Assembly: GCA_019636345.1 (NCBI GenBank)
Contig: JAHBXQ010000010.1
Span: 62,001-126,000, forward strand
Origin: Pirellulales bacterium
GTDB lineage: Bacteria; Planctomycetota; Planctomycetia; Pirellulales; Lacipirellulaceae
Length of the DNA: 64,000 bases
Direction: 5' to 3'
Shown here: positions 9,681 to 18,238 of the stretch, in pieces
Layout: every line of letters starts with the position of its first letter
How positions within the stretch are numbered: position 1 is the first letter of the stretch
Notes under the pieces: generated by a model
Told to the model about the DNA's origin: nothing
The model's input: the letters and a program-made list of their open reading frames with translations, nothing else
Databases searched by the model: none
Program-made: the position numbers and the translations under genes

Positions 9681-10985
9681 CTAATACTTCACCGTGAACC
9701 CGGCCGAGAGCGCGTCCGCGGAGATCGTGCTCGTGACCGACGACCCCGGCACGGCCCCGATGCCCGGCAACACCCACGGGCCGGTGTTCGAGGACTCAAA
9801 GGCGTGCAGGTACGCCGCGTGGAGCGTCGCGTTGCGACTCACGCGCAACGAGGCGCCGACCGACACGATGTGCTCCAGAATGAGCGGCGAGGCGATGTTG
9901 AAGAACGTGTTCGCGTCGCTGATCGGGTTTTCCTGGTAGCTGTAGCCCAGCCGCATGACAAGCCGCTCGGTCGTCTGGATCTGCAGCGCGGTCGAGACGG
10001 CGAAGATGTTGTCCCACCCGAGTCCCGTCGCGTTGCCGAACGCCGTGTAACCGGCCGGGCGAAAGCCGTTGGTGTTTTTGTAATCGACGTACCGGACGTC
10101 GGTCGCCCAGAGGACGTTCTCGAAGCCGCGGTACGAGCAGCCGGCCGAGACGATCATCGGCAGATTGAGGTCGAGCTTGTCGAGCCGCGGGGCGCCGACT
10201 TCGTCGGTCGTGAAGAACCGGAAATCCTCGAACCAGGTGGGCGATTTGATCGACGAACCGAGCGCCCAGTCGCCGCCCGGATCGTAGTACACGCCCAACT
10301 GGACCGCTCCGCCGTAGTGGTATCGCGTCCCCATGCCATCGCGGTAGGTGAACGCGGTGTCGCCGTTGGCGTCGTCGGGCGGCGCCAGGAACAGCGGCAT
10401 CGCGTCGAGCGAACCGATCGCCAGGATCGGCGAAAAGCCGACCGACAGCTCGGGGGTCAACTGCAACGACGCAGCCGGCGCCACCTCGAACACTTGCAAC
10501 TCGGCGAACACGCGCCCTAAACCGCTGGGTTGCGGCGCGAGGATGGGGTTGGTGAGGCTCGACGGGTAGTTCGACTTGAACCCCGCCACGCCGTACATCC
10601 CCAGCCCCAAGGTCAGCGGACTGTCGTCGAGACGATGGACCCACCCGACCGACGGGATGAGCGAAGCCCCCGCCTCGGCGTCGGTCGACCCGCTCCCCGC
10701 AAGGGGAAACGTGGATGACAGGTTCTCGGTCATCAAGAGCAACTCGGCGCCGACGGAGACTTCCGACGAGCGGAAGCCCGACATCGTGGCCGGGTTGCGG
10801 TACACGGCCCCGGCGGCGTCGACCGGCGCGGCCGTGCCGACTCCCGCCATCGCGCGATTGACCGTCCCGACCCCCTGCATAATGATCCCCTGCGCTTGGG
10901 CCGAAGCGCAGCAGGCCGCCAGGGTTGAGAACGACAACAAGCCGAGAACCGCGCCCGAAGGGCGCCTACGACGTGTCTGGCGCAT
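9681..10985 (-). CDS. Outer membrane porin of the OmpP1/FadL family
   Basis: A 434-residue predicted outer-membrane beta-barrel. It has an N-terminal signal peptide (Arg-rich start, hydrophobic core, cleavage near AQA-QG at about 31-33). Near the mature N-terminus it shows the FadL-like pattern of a Gly-rich stretch, an AMAG segment and then GAVYRNPATMSG, which resembles the NPA-motif hatch region of FadL/TodX proteins. The protein ends in an aromatic-terminated strand (VKY), as barrel proteins do. FadL proteins let hydrophobic compounds such as long-chain fatty acids cross the outer membrane; the substrate here is unknown. The start is ATG at 10985. The gene converges on the hybrid kinase with a 109-base gap that holds no clear terminator hairpin. 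No fatty-acid genes are adjacent. Confidence 0.82.
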   Translation of the reverse strand: MRQTRRRRPSGAVLGLLSFSTLAACCASAQAQGIIMQGVGTVNRAMAGVGTAAPVDAAGAVYRNPATMSGFRSSEVSVGAELLLMTENLSSTFPLAGSGSTDAEAGASLIPSVGWVHRLDDSPLTLGLGMYGVAGFKSNYPSSLTNPILAPQPSGLGRVFAELQVFEVAPAASLQLTPELSVGFSPILAIGSLDAMPLFLAPPDDANGDTAFTYRDGMGTRYHYGGAVQLGVYYDPGGDWALGSSIKSPTWFEDFRFFTTDEVGAPRLDKLDLNLPMIVSAGCSYRGFENVLWATDVRYVDYKNTNGFRPAGYTAFGNATGLGWDNIFAVSTALQIQTTERLVMRLGYSYQENPISDANTFFNIASPLILEHIVSVGASLRVSRNATLHAAYLHAFESSNTGPWVLPGIGAVPGSSVTSTISADALSAGFTVKY

Positions 10986-11241
10986 GTGCGTACTCCAAGT
11001 CTCTTCGCCTCCCCGCGTCGTCGGGAATCGACGCGGGCCGCATGGTGATGGGCAACGCGCTAGATATCGGCTGATCGGCGATCCGGCAGAACGCGAACAA
11101 GCGGCACGATCGGCAGAATCCGATCGGCGTGAGCCGGATAATCGGCAGAGTTTCCCCAGAGTCGCGTCGGGCGCCCCCCCGCCGCGGGAATCGTCCCCCT
11201 GCTAGCGAAGCTGGCGACGGCGAGCGATGCGCGCCGCGCCC

Positions 11242-12405
11242 TCAGTCCTGCTGCATGAACTTCGCGTTCGCCGTCGTGTCCTTCGGCCCGAAGTCGTACA
11301 CGCGGTACTGCTTGTTGATCTTCGCGCCCCCCTTTTTAAGCGTCTTGTAGCTCAGGTCGTTGCTTTCCAGCACCCACGAAAACTCGGCCTCCTCGATGCC
11401 CCACTGCATGGCGTCGGGGACCAGCCGGCTGACCAGCGCCAGACCGATGCCCCAGCTTTGGTACTCGGGCAGGACGTTCGTGCTGATCAGCCGCACTCGT
11501 TTGATCGCTCGCTTGTTGCTCAGCAGCTTGATGAAACCGAAGGGGAACAACTTGCCGTCAATCTGTTTGATCCGCGGGTTGTAGTCCAGCAACCCGAACA
11601 TCGTGCCGACCGGCTTGCCGTCGATCTCGCCGATCGTCGTCAGCTCGGGGACGATCATCCGCTTCATCCCCGCTGCCTGCTTCTTCACCTCGCCGTCGCT
11701 CATGGGGACGAAGCCCCAGGTGCTCACGAGGCTTTTGTTGTAGATGTCCAGAAACGTGCGAATCTCCGCGTCGAAGTTCCGCGGGTCCATCCGCCGGCAC
11801 TTCAGGTTCATCCGATCGAGCACGCTGCCGGCGAGGTGGCCGATCTGCTTGGTCACCTGCTCGAGCATGCTCACATGGCCCCAAAACGCGAACATGTCCT
11901 GGGCCTTGCGGAAGCCGTACGCCTCGATCAGCCGCGCGTAGTACGGCTTGTTGTAGGTCATCATGAACCAAGGGGTGTCCTGGAACCCGTCCAAGAGCAG
12001 CCCCAGTTCGTAGTTCAGCGACGGGTTGACCGGGCCGCGAATCGCTTCGATCTCTTGCGCGGCGAACCATGTCCGGGCGTGGTCGAACAGGGCCCCGCTG
12101 ACCGCCTCGTCGTCGATCGACTCGAAGAATCCGAAGAACCCTCGTCGTTCCTTGTACCAGTCGTTGTGCGCGTGGTTGACGATCGCCGACAACCGTCCGA
12201 CCGGCCGGCCGTCGCGGAGCGCCAGGAAGTGCCGCATCTCGGCCTGGTCATGGAACGGATGCCGATGGAACCCCAGCAACTCCTTCTGGACGATCCGAAT
12301 CGGCGGCACCCAGAACGGATCGCCCGCGTACAGCTCCCACGGCAGGTGAAAGAATTGCTTGCGCAGGCGGCGCGAATCGACGGGGACGACTTCCACGGCA
12401 GGCAT
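11242..12405 (-). CDS. GNAT-like N-acetyltransferase family protein
   Basis: A 387-residue cytoplasmic protein without signal peptide or membrane segments. The C-terminal half has a GNAT-type layout: a strand with TIGEIDGKPVGTMFGL, then NVLPEYQSWGIGLAL, which resembles the acetyl-CoA loop, then a long helix. The N-terminal half (FHLPWELYAGDPFWVPP and GRPVGRLSAIVN) looks like a second, degenerate GNAT fold, so this may be a double-GNAT protein. I recognise it as a conserved uncharacterised bacterial family of about 370-390 residues but know no substrate. The start was set at the ATG at 12405, because the frame continues upstream with unrelated Arg-rich sequence. It is head-to-head with the PEP-CTERM gene at 12601. 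Confidence 0.7.
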   Translation of the reverse strand: MPAVEVVPVDSRRLRKQFFHLPWELYAGDPFWVPPIRIVQKELLGFHRHPFHDQAEMRHFLALRDGRPVGRLSAIVNHAHNDWYKERRGFFGFFESIDDEAVSGALFDHARTWFAAQEIEAIRGPVNPSLNYELGLLLDGFQDTPWFMMTYNKPYYARLIEAYGFRKAQDMFAFWGHVSMLEQVTKQIGHLAGSVLDRMNLKCRRMDPRNFDAEIRTFLDIYNKSLVSTWGFVPMSDGEVKKQAAGMKRMIVPELTTIGEIDGKPVGTMFGLLDYNPRIKQIDGKLFPFGFIKLLSNKRAIKRVRLISTNVLPEYQSWGIGLALVSRLVPDAMQWGIEEAEFSWVLESNDLSYKTLKKGGAKINKQYRVYDFGPKDTTANAKFMQQD

Positions 12406-12541
12406 GGCGACAAACGGGGCAGGAGACCGGCGACCAAGGGGAACGTTTTGCGAGCCCGCCAGCATACCGCAACGGCGCCTGCCCGACGATCCGGAGTTTT
12501 CCGCGGGAAGCTCGCGTCTGTGAGCATCCCCGCGAACGCCT

Positions 12542-12550
12542 TGGTACAAT
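12542..12550 (+). promoter_or_regulatory. Extended -10 promoter element
   Basis: TGGTACAAT matches an extended -10 (TGnTAnAAT) and sits 50 bases upstream of the PEP-CTERM gene at 12601. No good -35 is visible. Similar TAGAAT elements precede the PIN-TRAM and DUF1549 genes. Confidence 0.4.
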
Positions 12551-12600
12551 CGGCTCCGGCGAAACCGCACCTTCTCCTGCTTCTCAACGACGAGCCGCTC

Positions 12601-13356
12601 ATGATGCGCACTTGGCTTTACGTCGCCGCCGTTGGAACGATTCTGGCGAGCTTCGAGCTGGGATTCCTTCAAGCCGCGGCCCTCTCGGGGCCGCCGCAGC
12701 AAGTGATCGCCTCGTCGCTCGGCCCAGCCGGCGAATACAACGGCAATCTCACGTACGTCGCCCAGTGGTTCTCGGGAATCACCCGCAGCGAGCTGGCGGT
12801 CCAGTTCACGCCTGTCGACGGCGACTACTTGCTGACGACGACCCGGCTCGCATTGTTCAAACAGTTTGCAGGAGCGCCGACGCCGCGGCTCGATCTCGCC
12901 GAGAGCGCCGGGCGCGTCCCCGGCGCGGTCATCGCGTCGCGTTTGTTGGAAAACGTGCCCGTCGATCCGCTGACGGTCGATCACACCGAGTTGTACGACG
13001 TCGATTGGTCGCCGCTGGGCCTTCGCCTTCGCCAAGGCGTGTCCTACTGGTTGGTGCTGGGGCAGACCGCGGCGAGCAACTTCTCGGAGCTGCGCTGGTT
13101 TGTCAACGGGATCGGCTCGCGGGCGCTCTGGGCCGCGCGCGATTTCAGTCAAACGACTGGCGCGCCGAATCCGTGGGTCAACAACGATTTCTTCACCCTC
13201 GAGATCCCCGCGTTCAGCGTGTCGGGCACGCCGATTCCCGAACCTTCGCCAGCGATCGGCCTGATCCTGACCGCCGCAGGCGCAGTGATTGTTCGCCGCG
13301 GACGACGCCTTCCGAACGAAGCGTCGACACAACCACGGCCGCAGCCCGAAGGTTAG
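12601..13356 (+). CDS. PEP-CTERM protein, choice-of-anchor type
   Basis: A 251-residue exported protein. An N-terminal hydrophobic signal covers residues 1-28. The middle is beta-rich and carries GQTAASNFSELRWFVN, which resembles the choice-of-anchor R domain. The C-terminus has the PEP-CTERM layout: PIPEPSP near 213-219, a hydrophobic helix (AIGLILTAAGAVIV), then an RRGRR basic cluster, with about 14 further residues after it. PEP-CTERM tails are recognised by exosortase and direct the protein to the cell surface. The start is the first of two ATGs at 12601 and 12604. Its stop overlaps the stop of the convergent dehydratase gene. Function of the ectodomain is unknown. Confidence 0.8.
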   Translation: MMRTWLYVAAVGTILASFELGFLQAAALSGPPQQVIASSLGPAGEYNGNLTYVAQWFSGITRSELAVQFTPVDGDYLLTTTRLALFKQFAGAPTPRLDLAESAGRVPGAVIASRLLENVPVDPLTVDHTELYDVDWSPLGLRLRQGVSYWLVLGQTAASNFSELRWFVNGIGSRALWAARDFSQTTGAPNPWVNNDFFTLEIPAFSVSGTPIPEPSPAIGLILTAAGAVIVRRGRRLPNEASTQPRPQPEG

Positions 13357-13718
13357 GCTCCGCGCAGTTCGATCGGCAGCCGGTCGATCTTCGCCGCGAC
13401 AATGAAGTCGTTTTCCGACAGGCCGCCGATGGCGTGAGTCCACAACTCGACCGACACGTTCCGGTATCCCTCGATGTGCAAGTCGGGATGGTGCCCGTCC
13501 TCTTCAGCGACCTCGGCGCAGCGATTGAAAAAATCCATCCCGGCCATGAAGTTCTTGACGGTCCAATCCTTGCGAATCCGCTGCCCGTCGCGGGTCAGCC
13601 GCCACCCGGGCAACTCGCTGAGCTGAGCCGCGGCTTGCTCGGGGGTGAACGGCTCCACTCCCCCTTCGCAGGGAAGGCACTTCTTGCGGGTCAATTGATC
13701 GCACGACAGGGCGGACAT
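13353..13718 (-). CDS. 4a-hydroxytetrahydrobiopterin (pterin carbinolamine) dehydratase
   Basis: A 121-residue protein of the PCD/DCoH family. It dehydrates 4a-hydroxy-tetrahydrobiopterin, the by-product of aromatic amino-acid hydroxylases. The family core is complete: PGWRLTRDGQRIRKDWTVKNF, then EEDGHHPDLHIEGYRNVSVELWTH, whose HHPD motif carries the catalytic histidines, and a C-terminal GLSENDFIVAAKID. No hydroxylase gene is adjacent. In many bacteria this gene stands alone and may have a moonlighting role. The ATG at 13718 gives the usual family length plus a short N-terminal tail with two cysteines. It is convergent with the PEP-CTERM gene, overlapping by 4 bases. Confidence 0.9.
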   Translation of the reverse strand: MSALSCDQLTRKKCLPCEGGVEPFTPEQAAAQLSELPGWRLTRDGQRIRKDWTVKNFMAGMDFFNRCAEVAEEDGHHPDLHIEGYRNVSVELWTHAIGGLSENDFIVAAKIDRLPIELRGA

Positions 13719-13973
13719 CGCGGCAGCCTCCGAATTCGGGGGGGCGGTTGATTTCGGGGAGCGGTCGATCTGCGCAGCCCTGGCGCCGTGCCGAGGCCGA
13801 CGCTGGCGACCGAATTTGCATTATCTCCCTCCGCGGCGAGAATGAACAGATTCACGGACGAGCCCCCCAGGCGAGCAGAAATGTCCTGGGATGGAAAACA
13901 AATTTCATGCAGAGAGGCGCGAAAACAACCGCCGTGCAGTTTGCGCAAACTCGCCGAGGACGCTAAAAGCCCG

Positions 13974-14213
13974 ATGTCGCCTATCCCTCCTTCTTTCACC
14001 GGCCCCGACGACGAGCGGCTTAGGCTTGTCGAAGAGCGGCTCACGTTTCAGCAGAAGCTGATCGACGACCTCAACGCGGCGATTCTCGCCCAACAGGGGG
14101 ATTTGGGGCGATTGCGGCGCGAGCTCCACGAATGCCGGGCGGCCCTGGAGCGACTCGCTGCCGCGGGCTCCGAGGGGGACGATCTGCCGTACGAGAAGCC
14201 GCCGCATTATTGA
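13974..14213 (+). CDS. SlyX-family small coiled-coil protein
   Basis: A 79-residue protein. Residues about 13-60 form one amphipathic coiled coil (ERLRLVEERLTFQQKLIDDL, then further heptads), and the C-terminus is LPYEKPPHY, matching the PPHY end of SlyX proteins. Function in the family is unknown; SlyX is named from its place beside slyD in Escherichia coli. The ATG at 13974 was chosen because the frame upstream is not coiled-coil and does not belong to the family. The gene stands alone, followed by a promoter-like sequence for the next gene. Confidence 0.8.
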   Translation: MSPIPPSFTGPDDERLRLVEERLTFQQKLIDDLNAAILAQQGDLGRLRRELHECRAALERLAAAGSEGDDLPYEKPPHY

Positions 14214-14239
14214 TACTTGGTCTTCGGATTCTCTATAGA
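14210..14239 (+). promoter_or_regulatory. Sigma-70-like promoter after slyX-like gene
   Basis: TTGATA (14210-14215) and TATAGA (14234-14239) are 18 bases apart. The element overlaps the SlyX stop codon, points toward the LuxR-type gene and would give a leader of about 410 bases. A second CTATAG copy follows at about 14246. Confidence 0.35.
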
Positions 14240-14657
14240 GCGGACTATAGAAGAGTCACTTGAAGTGAAACCCCCTGATTTTGCGAGTCGCGTGCCATCG
14301 CAATTCTTCGCCTCCCCCTCGTCTTGGGGGATTGCCCCAATCTGGGCGAACCGTCATCGTAACTTTTCGGGTGTCATCGGCATGACGCCCTGGCGCCAAC
14401 GTTCGTCGTCTCGCGTCGAGCCGTAACGACTTGCGGGCACATGCTCTGCGGCTCCTCCTGTCACGAGTCGACGTACAGCGCATCTGTGAATTGGACATCC
14501 CGGTTCGAGTTGGGCGATTCCGCCTGAGGCGGAAAGATCGCCGAACACTGGACCATGTGGTTCGCCGCGAACCGCGGATGTCCGTTCACGGGGTCGCCGT
14601 CGGCCTGCCCTGCGATCGCGCCTCAGGCCTTCGATGCACGCCAGGGAGAAACATCCG
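14240..14657. other. Intergenic leader before LuxR-type gene
   Basis: There is no supported gene. The region would be the leader of the LuxR-type gene if the promoter at 14210 is used. A weak sigma-54-like sequence (GGGCACATGCTCTGC, 14435-14449) has correct GG-N10-GC spacing, but its -12 part is CTGC rather than TTGC, so it is not called as a promoter. Confidence 0.35.
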
Positions 14658-15374
14658 ATGCACACGGTTCCTGCCGAGTCGGACGCCCATGCGCCGGGGC
14701 AGCGCCTCCGGCTCGGGACGGCCGTCGCTCCGTGCATCTCCCTCGCCTTGGAGAGCAAGCTGGACGACGAGGCCGTGGGGGTCTGGCTGCAACGGTCGTA
14801 CCCGGCCGTGCGGATCGTTCCCGGCGTTCGCGCCGATGCAAGTCACGATGCGCCGCGACCGCCGGAGGCGGACTTGGCGATTCACGACGCCGTCGGGATC
14901 GCCATCGGCGCGACTCGCGCCTCGTTGTGGCGACGGGCCCAGGTAGGGACTCGGCTGCTGATCCTCGATCGGCTGCCGCGCGAAGCGATCATGCTCGCCG
15001 TTCTTCCCCACGCGGGCGTCAGTTACCTCTCGCGCCAAGCCGGGCCCGAGGCGCTTGCCTCGGCCGTTGCGACGATCTTCAATCTCGACCAGCGCGTGTT
15101 CGATCCCGAGTTTGCCTTCCGGGTGCTGCGCACGACGCGCGGCTACCGCCTGCAACCGCTGGACGAGGGATCGATTGCCGGACTGACCCCGCGCGAGATC
15201 GACGTGTGGCGCGAACTGGCCCTGGGGCTCAGCGTCGCCGAGTGCGCCGAGAAGCTCCAACTCTCGTCGAGCACCATCGACAATCACCGCTCGCGACTCA
15301 TGAAGAAGCTCGGGCTTCACAAGGCCTCGCTCCTCACCCGCCGCGCAATCCGCGACGGGCTGATCGAACCGTAG
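14658..15374 (+). CDS. LuxR/NarL-type HTH regulator with degenerate receiver
   Basis: A 238-residue regulator. Residues 175-235 are a clear LuxR-type DNA-binding domain (LTPREIDVWRELALGLSVAE, then STIDNHRSRLMKKLG). The N-terminal 165 residues follow the tail of a receiver fold (AVLPHAGVSYLSRQAGPEAL resembles the alpha4-beta5-alpha5 part of NarL receivers), but the acidic pocket and phospho-Asp are not recognisable. It is probably a pseudo-receiver that responds to something other than phosphorylation. The start at 14658 is preceded by AGGGAGA at a good distance, which favours it over the in-frame ATG at 14634. It stands alone, ahead of an M1 peptidase gene; the targets are unknown. Confidence 0.8.
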   Translation: MHTVPAESDAHAPGQRLRLGTAVAPCISLALESKLDDEAVGVWLQRSYPAVRIVPGVRADASHDAPRPPEADLAIHDAVGIAIGATRASLWRRAQVGTRLLILDRLPREAIMLAVLPHAGVSYLSRQAGPEALASAVATIFNLDQRVFDPEFAFRVLRTTRGYRLQPLDEGSIAGLTPREIDVWRELALGLSVAECAEKLQLSSSTIDNHRSRLMKKLGLHKASLLTRRAIRDGLIEP

Positions 15375-15560
15375 CCGAGGGCCGTGCGGAGGCGGCGCGA
15401 GCGGCGTGCTCACGCGAATTGCCCGGGGATCCGCAACTCGGCGAACCCCCTCGGGATTCCGGCGGTCCTTCCGAGGTGGTGCGGCCCGCTTCGTTGCGAG
15501 CTAAACTAGAGTGCTCGTACCGCTTCGTGCGGCTCTGATTCGGCTCCGGGGATGTTCGTG

Positions 15561-18224
15561 ATGCGCGCTGCGCTTGCCAGTCGGTTGTCTTGGTTGCTTC
15601 TTCACTTCGCGGCGGCCAGCGGGATTGCCCTAGCTCCGGCTTGGGCCGGCGAAGGTCTGCAGGTCTGCCGAGACAACGCCGCCGCCCGGCTCGACGACGG
15701 CGAAGTCGACGCCGCGGAACTCCGCACGCGCCAGTACGCTCCCGACCGGCTGGCGGACGTGTTGCACATCAAGCTCGACGTCACCCCCGACTTCCGTCGC
15801 CGCACGATCGGCGGCACGGCGACGCTGCGGTTCGCCCCGATCGCCCAGCCGCTGACGACGCTCAAGCTCGACGCAGTCGACCTCGACGTGTCGGCGGTCC
15901 GTTCGTCGCACGCGGTGCGCGACTTCTCGGTCGATCGCGAGCGACTCGCGATCGTGTTCGCCGCGCCGATTCCCGTGCAGGAAGAAGCGTGGGTCGAGAT
16001 CGACTACGCGGCCGAGCCGAAGCTGGGGCTTTACTTCCGCACCCGCGAAACGGGCGTCCCCGAGTCGGACGAGCACGTCTGGTCGCAGGGCGAACCGCAC
16101 GAGGCCCGGCACTGGTACCCGGCGTTCGACTATCCCAACGAGCGTTCGAGCACCGAAGTCGTGCTCCACGTGCCGGCCGATATGACTGCGCTCTCCAACG
16201 GCCGGCTGGTGAGCGAGACGCCGGAACCGGCGACCGACGGCGGCGCAACCCCGCTGAAGCGGGTCCATTGGCTGCAGGAGAAGCCGCACGCCAACTACTT
16301 GCTGTGCATCGTCGCGGGCCGGCTGGCGAAGATCGAGAAGCAGCTCGGCGATCTGCCGTTGGCGTTCTTCACGCAGCCGTCGCTCGCCGAGCACGCGGCC
16401 AACTCGTTTGCCGACACGGCCGACATCATCGAGTTCTACCAGCAGGAAACCGGGGTGCGCTACCCGTGGGACAAGTACTACCAGACCACGATCGCCGACT
16501 TCATGTGGGGGGGCATGGAGAACACCTCGCTGACTACGTTGACGCAGGACACCTTGTTCTCCGACGCGACCGAAAACGTGTACGCCAGCCGCGGCCTCGA
16601 CGCGCACGAGACGGCTCACCAGTGGTTCGGCAACTACGTCACGTGCAAAGACTGGAGCCACTTGTGGCTCAACGAGGGGTTCGCCACCTACTACACGCAT
16701 CTGTACGAGGGGCATAAGCAGGGCCGCGACGCGATGCTGTACGGGCTCTATCTCGACGCCCGCGATCGGGTCCTTTCCAACGGGCACGACCGGCGGCCGA
16801 TCGTCTATCGCCAGTACAAGCGGCCGTTCGAGCAGTTCGACTTTCGCGCTTATCCCAAGGGAAGCTGGCTGCTCCATATGCTCCGCAGCCAGTTGGGCGA
16901 GGACCTCTACCGCCGAGCCGTTCACACGTACTTGCAGCGCTACTCGTGGCGATCGGTGGCGACCGACGACCTGCGCGACACGTTCGAGGACGTCACGGGG
17001 CTGACTCTCGATCGGTTCTTCGACCAGTGGGCGTACCATGCGGGGCATCCCAAGCTCTCGATCAAGTACAAGTGGCTCGCCGAAGAGCGGCTCGCCCACG
17101 TTCATCTCGAGCAGAAGTGCTCGAACGACGCCGGGGCTCACCACTGGTTCCACTTCCCCGCGACGCTGAGATTCGTCGTCGCCGGGAAGAAGGTCGACGA
17201 AATCGTGACGATCGACTCGGCCGAACATGACTTCTACGTGCGGTGCGACGAGGAGCCGACGATCGTGCGGTTCGATCCCGAATACACCGTGCTCGCTGAG
17301 GTCGAATTCGACCTGACGGAGAAGATGCTGCTTGCGCAGCTTGACGATCGCGAGGACATGGTCGGTCGGCTGCTGGCGTGCGAGGCGCTCGCGAAGCGAA
17401 AGACCCAGAAGTCGGTCGAGGCCTTGCAGCGAACCCTCAACGAGGATCCCTTCTTCGGCGTCCGCAAGGAAGCGGCTGAAGCGCTCGCTTCGATTCGCAC
17501 GGACGAAGCGTTCGCGGCGCTGCTTGCCTCGCGCCGGCAGCCTGACGCCCGCGTGAGGCACAAGACGGTCCAGACGCTCGGCCGGCATTACCGCCCCGAG
17601 GCTCGGGCCGCGATGCTCGAGGTCGCCGCGAACGAGTCGAATCCTGCGATCGTCGCTTCGGCGATCCGCGCCCTCGGCAAGCACGGCGGGCCGGAGACGC
17701 ACGCCGCGATCCGCGCGGCGCTCGCTTCGCGACACTTCGGCGACGAAGCGGTCGGCGCCGCGTTTCTGGCGATCAAGCGACTCGGCGACCCGGCGCTGCA
17801 GCCCGATTTGATCGCGACGCTCTCCGAGCGCCGCGACGAACTGCGGGTGCGCCATCTGCGCACCGGCCTTGGCGCCCTCGCGGCGATCTCGCCGAACGAG
17901 CCGCACAAATCTCAGGCGTACGACTTGCTGTGCGAGTTCCTCAATCACCCGCGGACCGAATTGCAGGCCGTCGCGGCCCGCGAGCTGGGCGCCCTGGGGG
18001 ACAAGCGGGCCCGCGCGATTCTCGAGCCGCTCGCCAAGCGAGCGCAGGGGGACCGCGTCGCTGAAGCGGCCGCGGCCGGATTGAAGGCGCTCGACAAGGC
18101 CGCTGCGGTGAATCCTCGTGAGGTCGCCGAGCTCCGCAAGGGGTTGCGCGAGCTGGAGAAGGAGCAGAAGGAACTCGCGGAGCAGGTGAAGGAACTCAAG
18201 GGCAAAGCGTCGGCCGAAGACTAG
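15561..18224 (+). CDS. Exported M1-family aminopeptidase with HEAT repeats
   Basis: An 887-residue protein. An N-terminal signal peptide is cleaved near AWAGEG. Residues about 50-560 are an M1 (aminopeptidase N-like) zinc peptidase: GGMEN near 316-320 binds the substrate amino group, HETAH at 349-353 supplies two zinc histidines and the catalytic Glu, and WLNEGFATY 19 residues on supplies the third ligand. The catalytic set is complete. Residues about 590-840 are HEAT-like helical repeats, and the last 35 residues form a Lys/Glu-rich coiled coil. M1 enzymes remove N-terminal residues from peptides; here probably in the periplasm. ATG 15552 is an alternative start, but 15561 has GGGG 9 bases upstream. 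No operon partner is seen. Confidence 0.9.
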   Translation: MRAALASRLSWLLLHFAAASGIALAPAWAGEGLQVCRDNAAARLDDGEVDAAELRTRQYAPDRLADVLHIKLDVTPDFRRRTIGGTATLRFAPIAQPLTTLKLDAVDLDVSAVRSSHAVRDFSVDRERLAIVFAAPIPVQEEAWVEIDYAAEPKLGLYFRTRETGVPESDEHVWSQGEPHEARHWYPAFDYPNERSSTEVVLHVPADMTALSNGRLVSETPEPATDGGATPLKRVHWLQEKPHANYLLCIVAGRLAKIEKQLGDLPLAFFTQPSLAEHAANSFADTADIIEFYQQETGVRYPWDKYYQTTIADFMWGGMENTSLTTLTQDTLFSDATENVYASRGLDAHETAHQWFGNYVTCKDWSHLWLNEGFATYYTHLYEGHKQGRDAMLYGLYLDARDRVLSNGHDRRPIVYRQYKRPFEQFDFRAYPKGSWLLHMLRSQLGEDLYRRAVHTYLQRYSWRSVATDDLRDTFEDVTGLTLDRFFDQWAYHAGHPKLSIKYKWLAEERLAHVHLEQKCSNDAGAHHWFHFPATLRFVVAGKKVDEIVTIDSAEHDFYVRCDEEPTIVRFDPEYTVLAEVEFDLTEKMLLAQLDDREDMVGRLLACEALAKRKTQKSVEALQRTLNEDPFFGVRKEAAEALASIRTDEAFAALLASRRQPDARVRHKTVQTLGRHYRPEARAAMLEVAANESNPAIVASAIRALGKHGGPETHAAIRAALASRHFGDEAVGAAFLAIKRLGDPALQPDLIATLSERRDELRVRHLRTGLGALAAISPNEPHKSQAYDLLCEFLNHPRTELQAVAARELGALGDKRARAILEPLAKRAQGDRVAEAAAAGLKALDKAAAVNPREVAELRKGLRELEKEQKELAEQVKELKGKASAED

Positions 18225-18238
18225 CTCGCCCTGCGCGA

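Noticed and set aside
14435-14449. Sigma-54-like sequence GGGCACATGCTCTGC
   Set aside because: Spacing is right, but the -12 element is CTGC and the -24 element is weak; such matches are expected by chance in GC-rich DNA.
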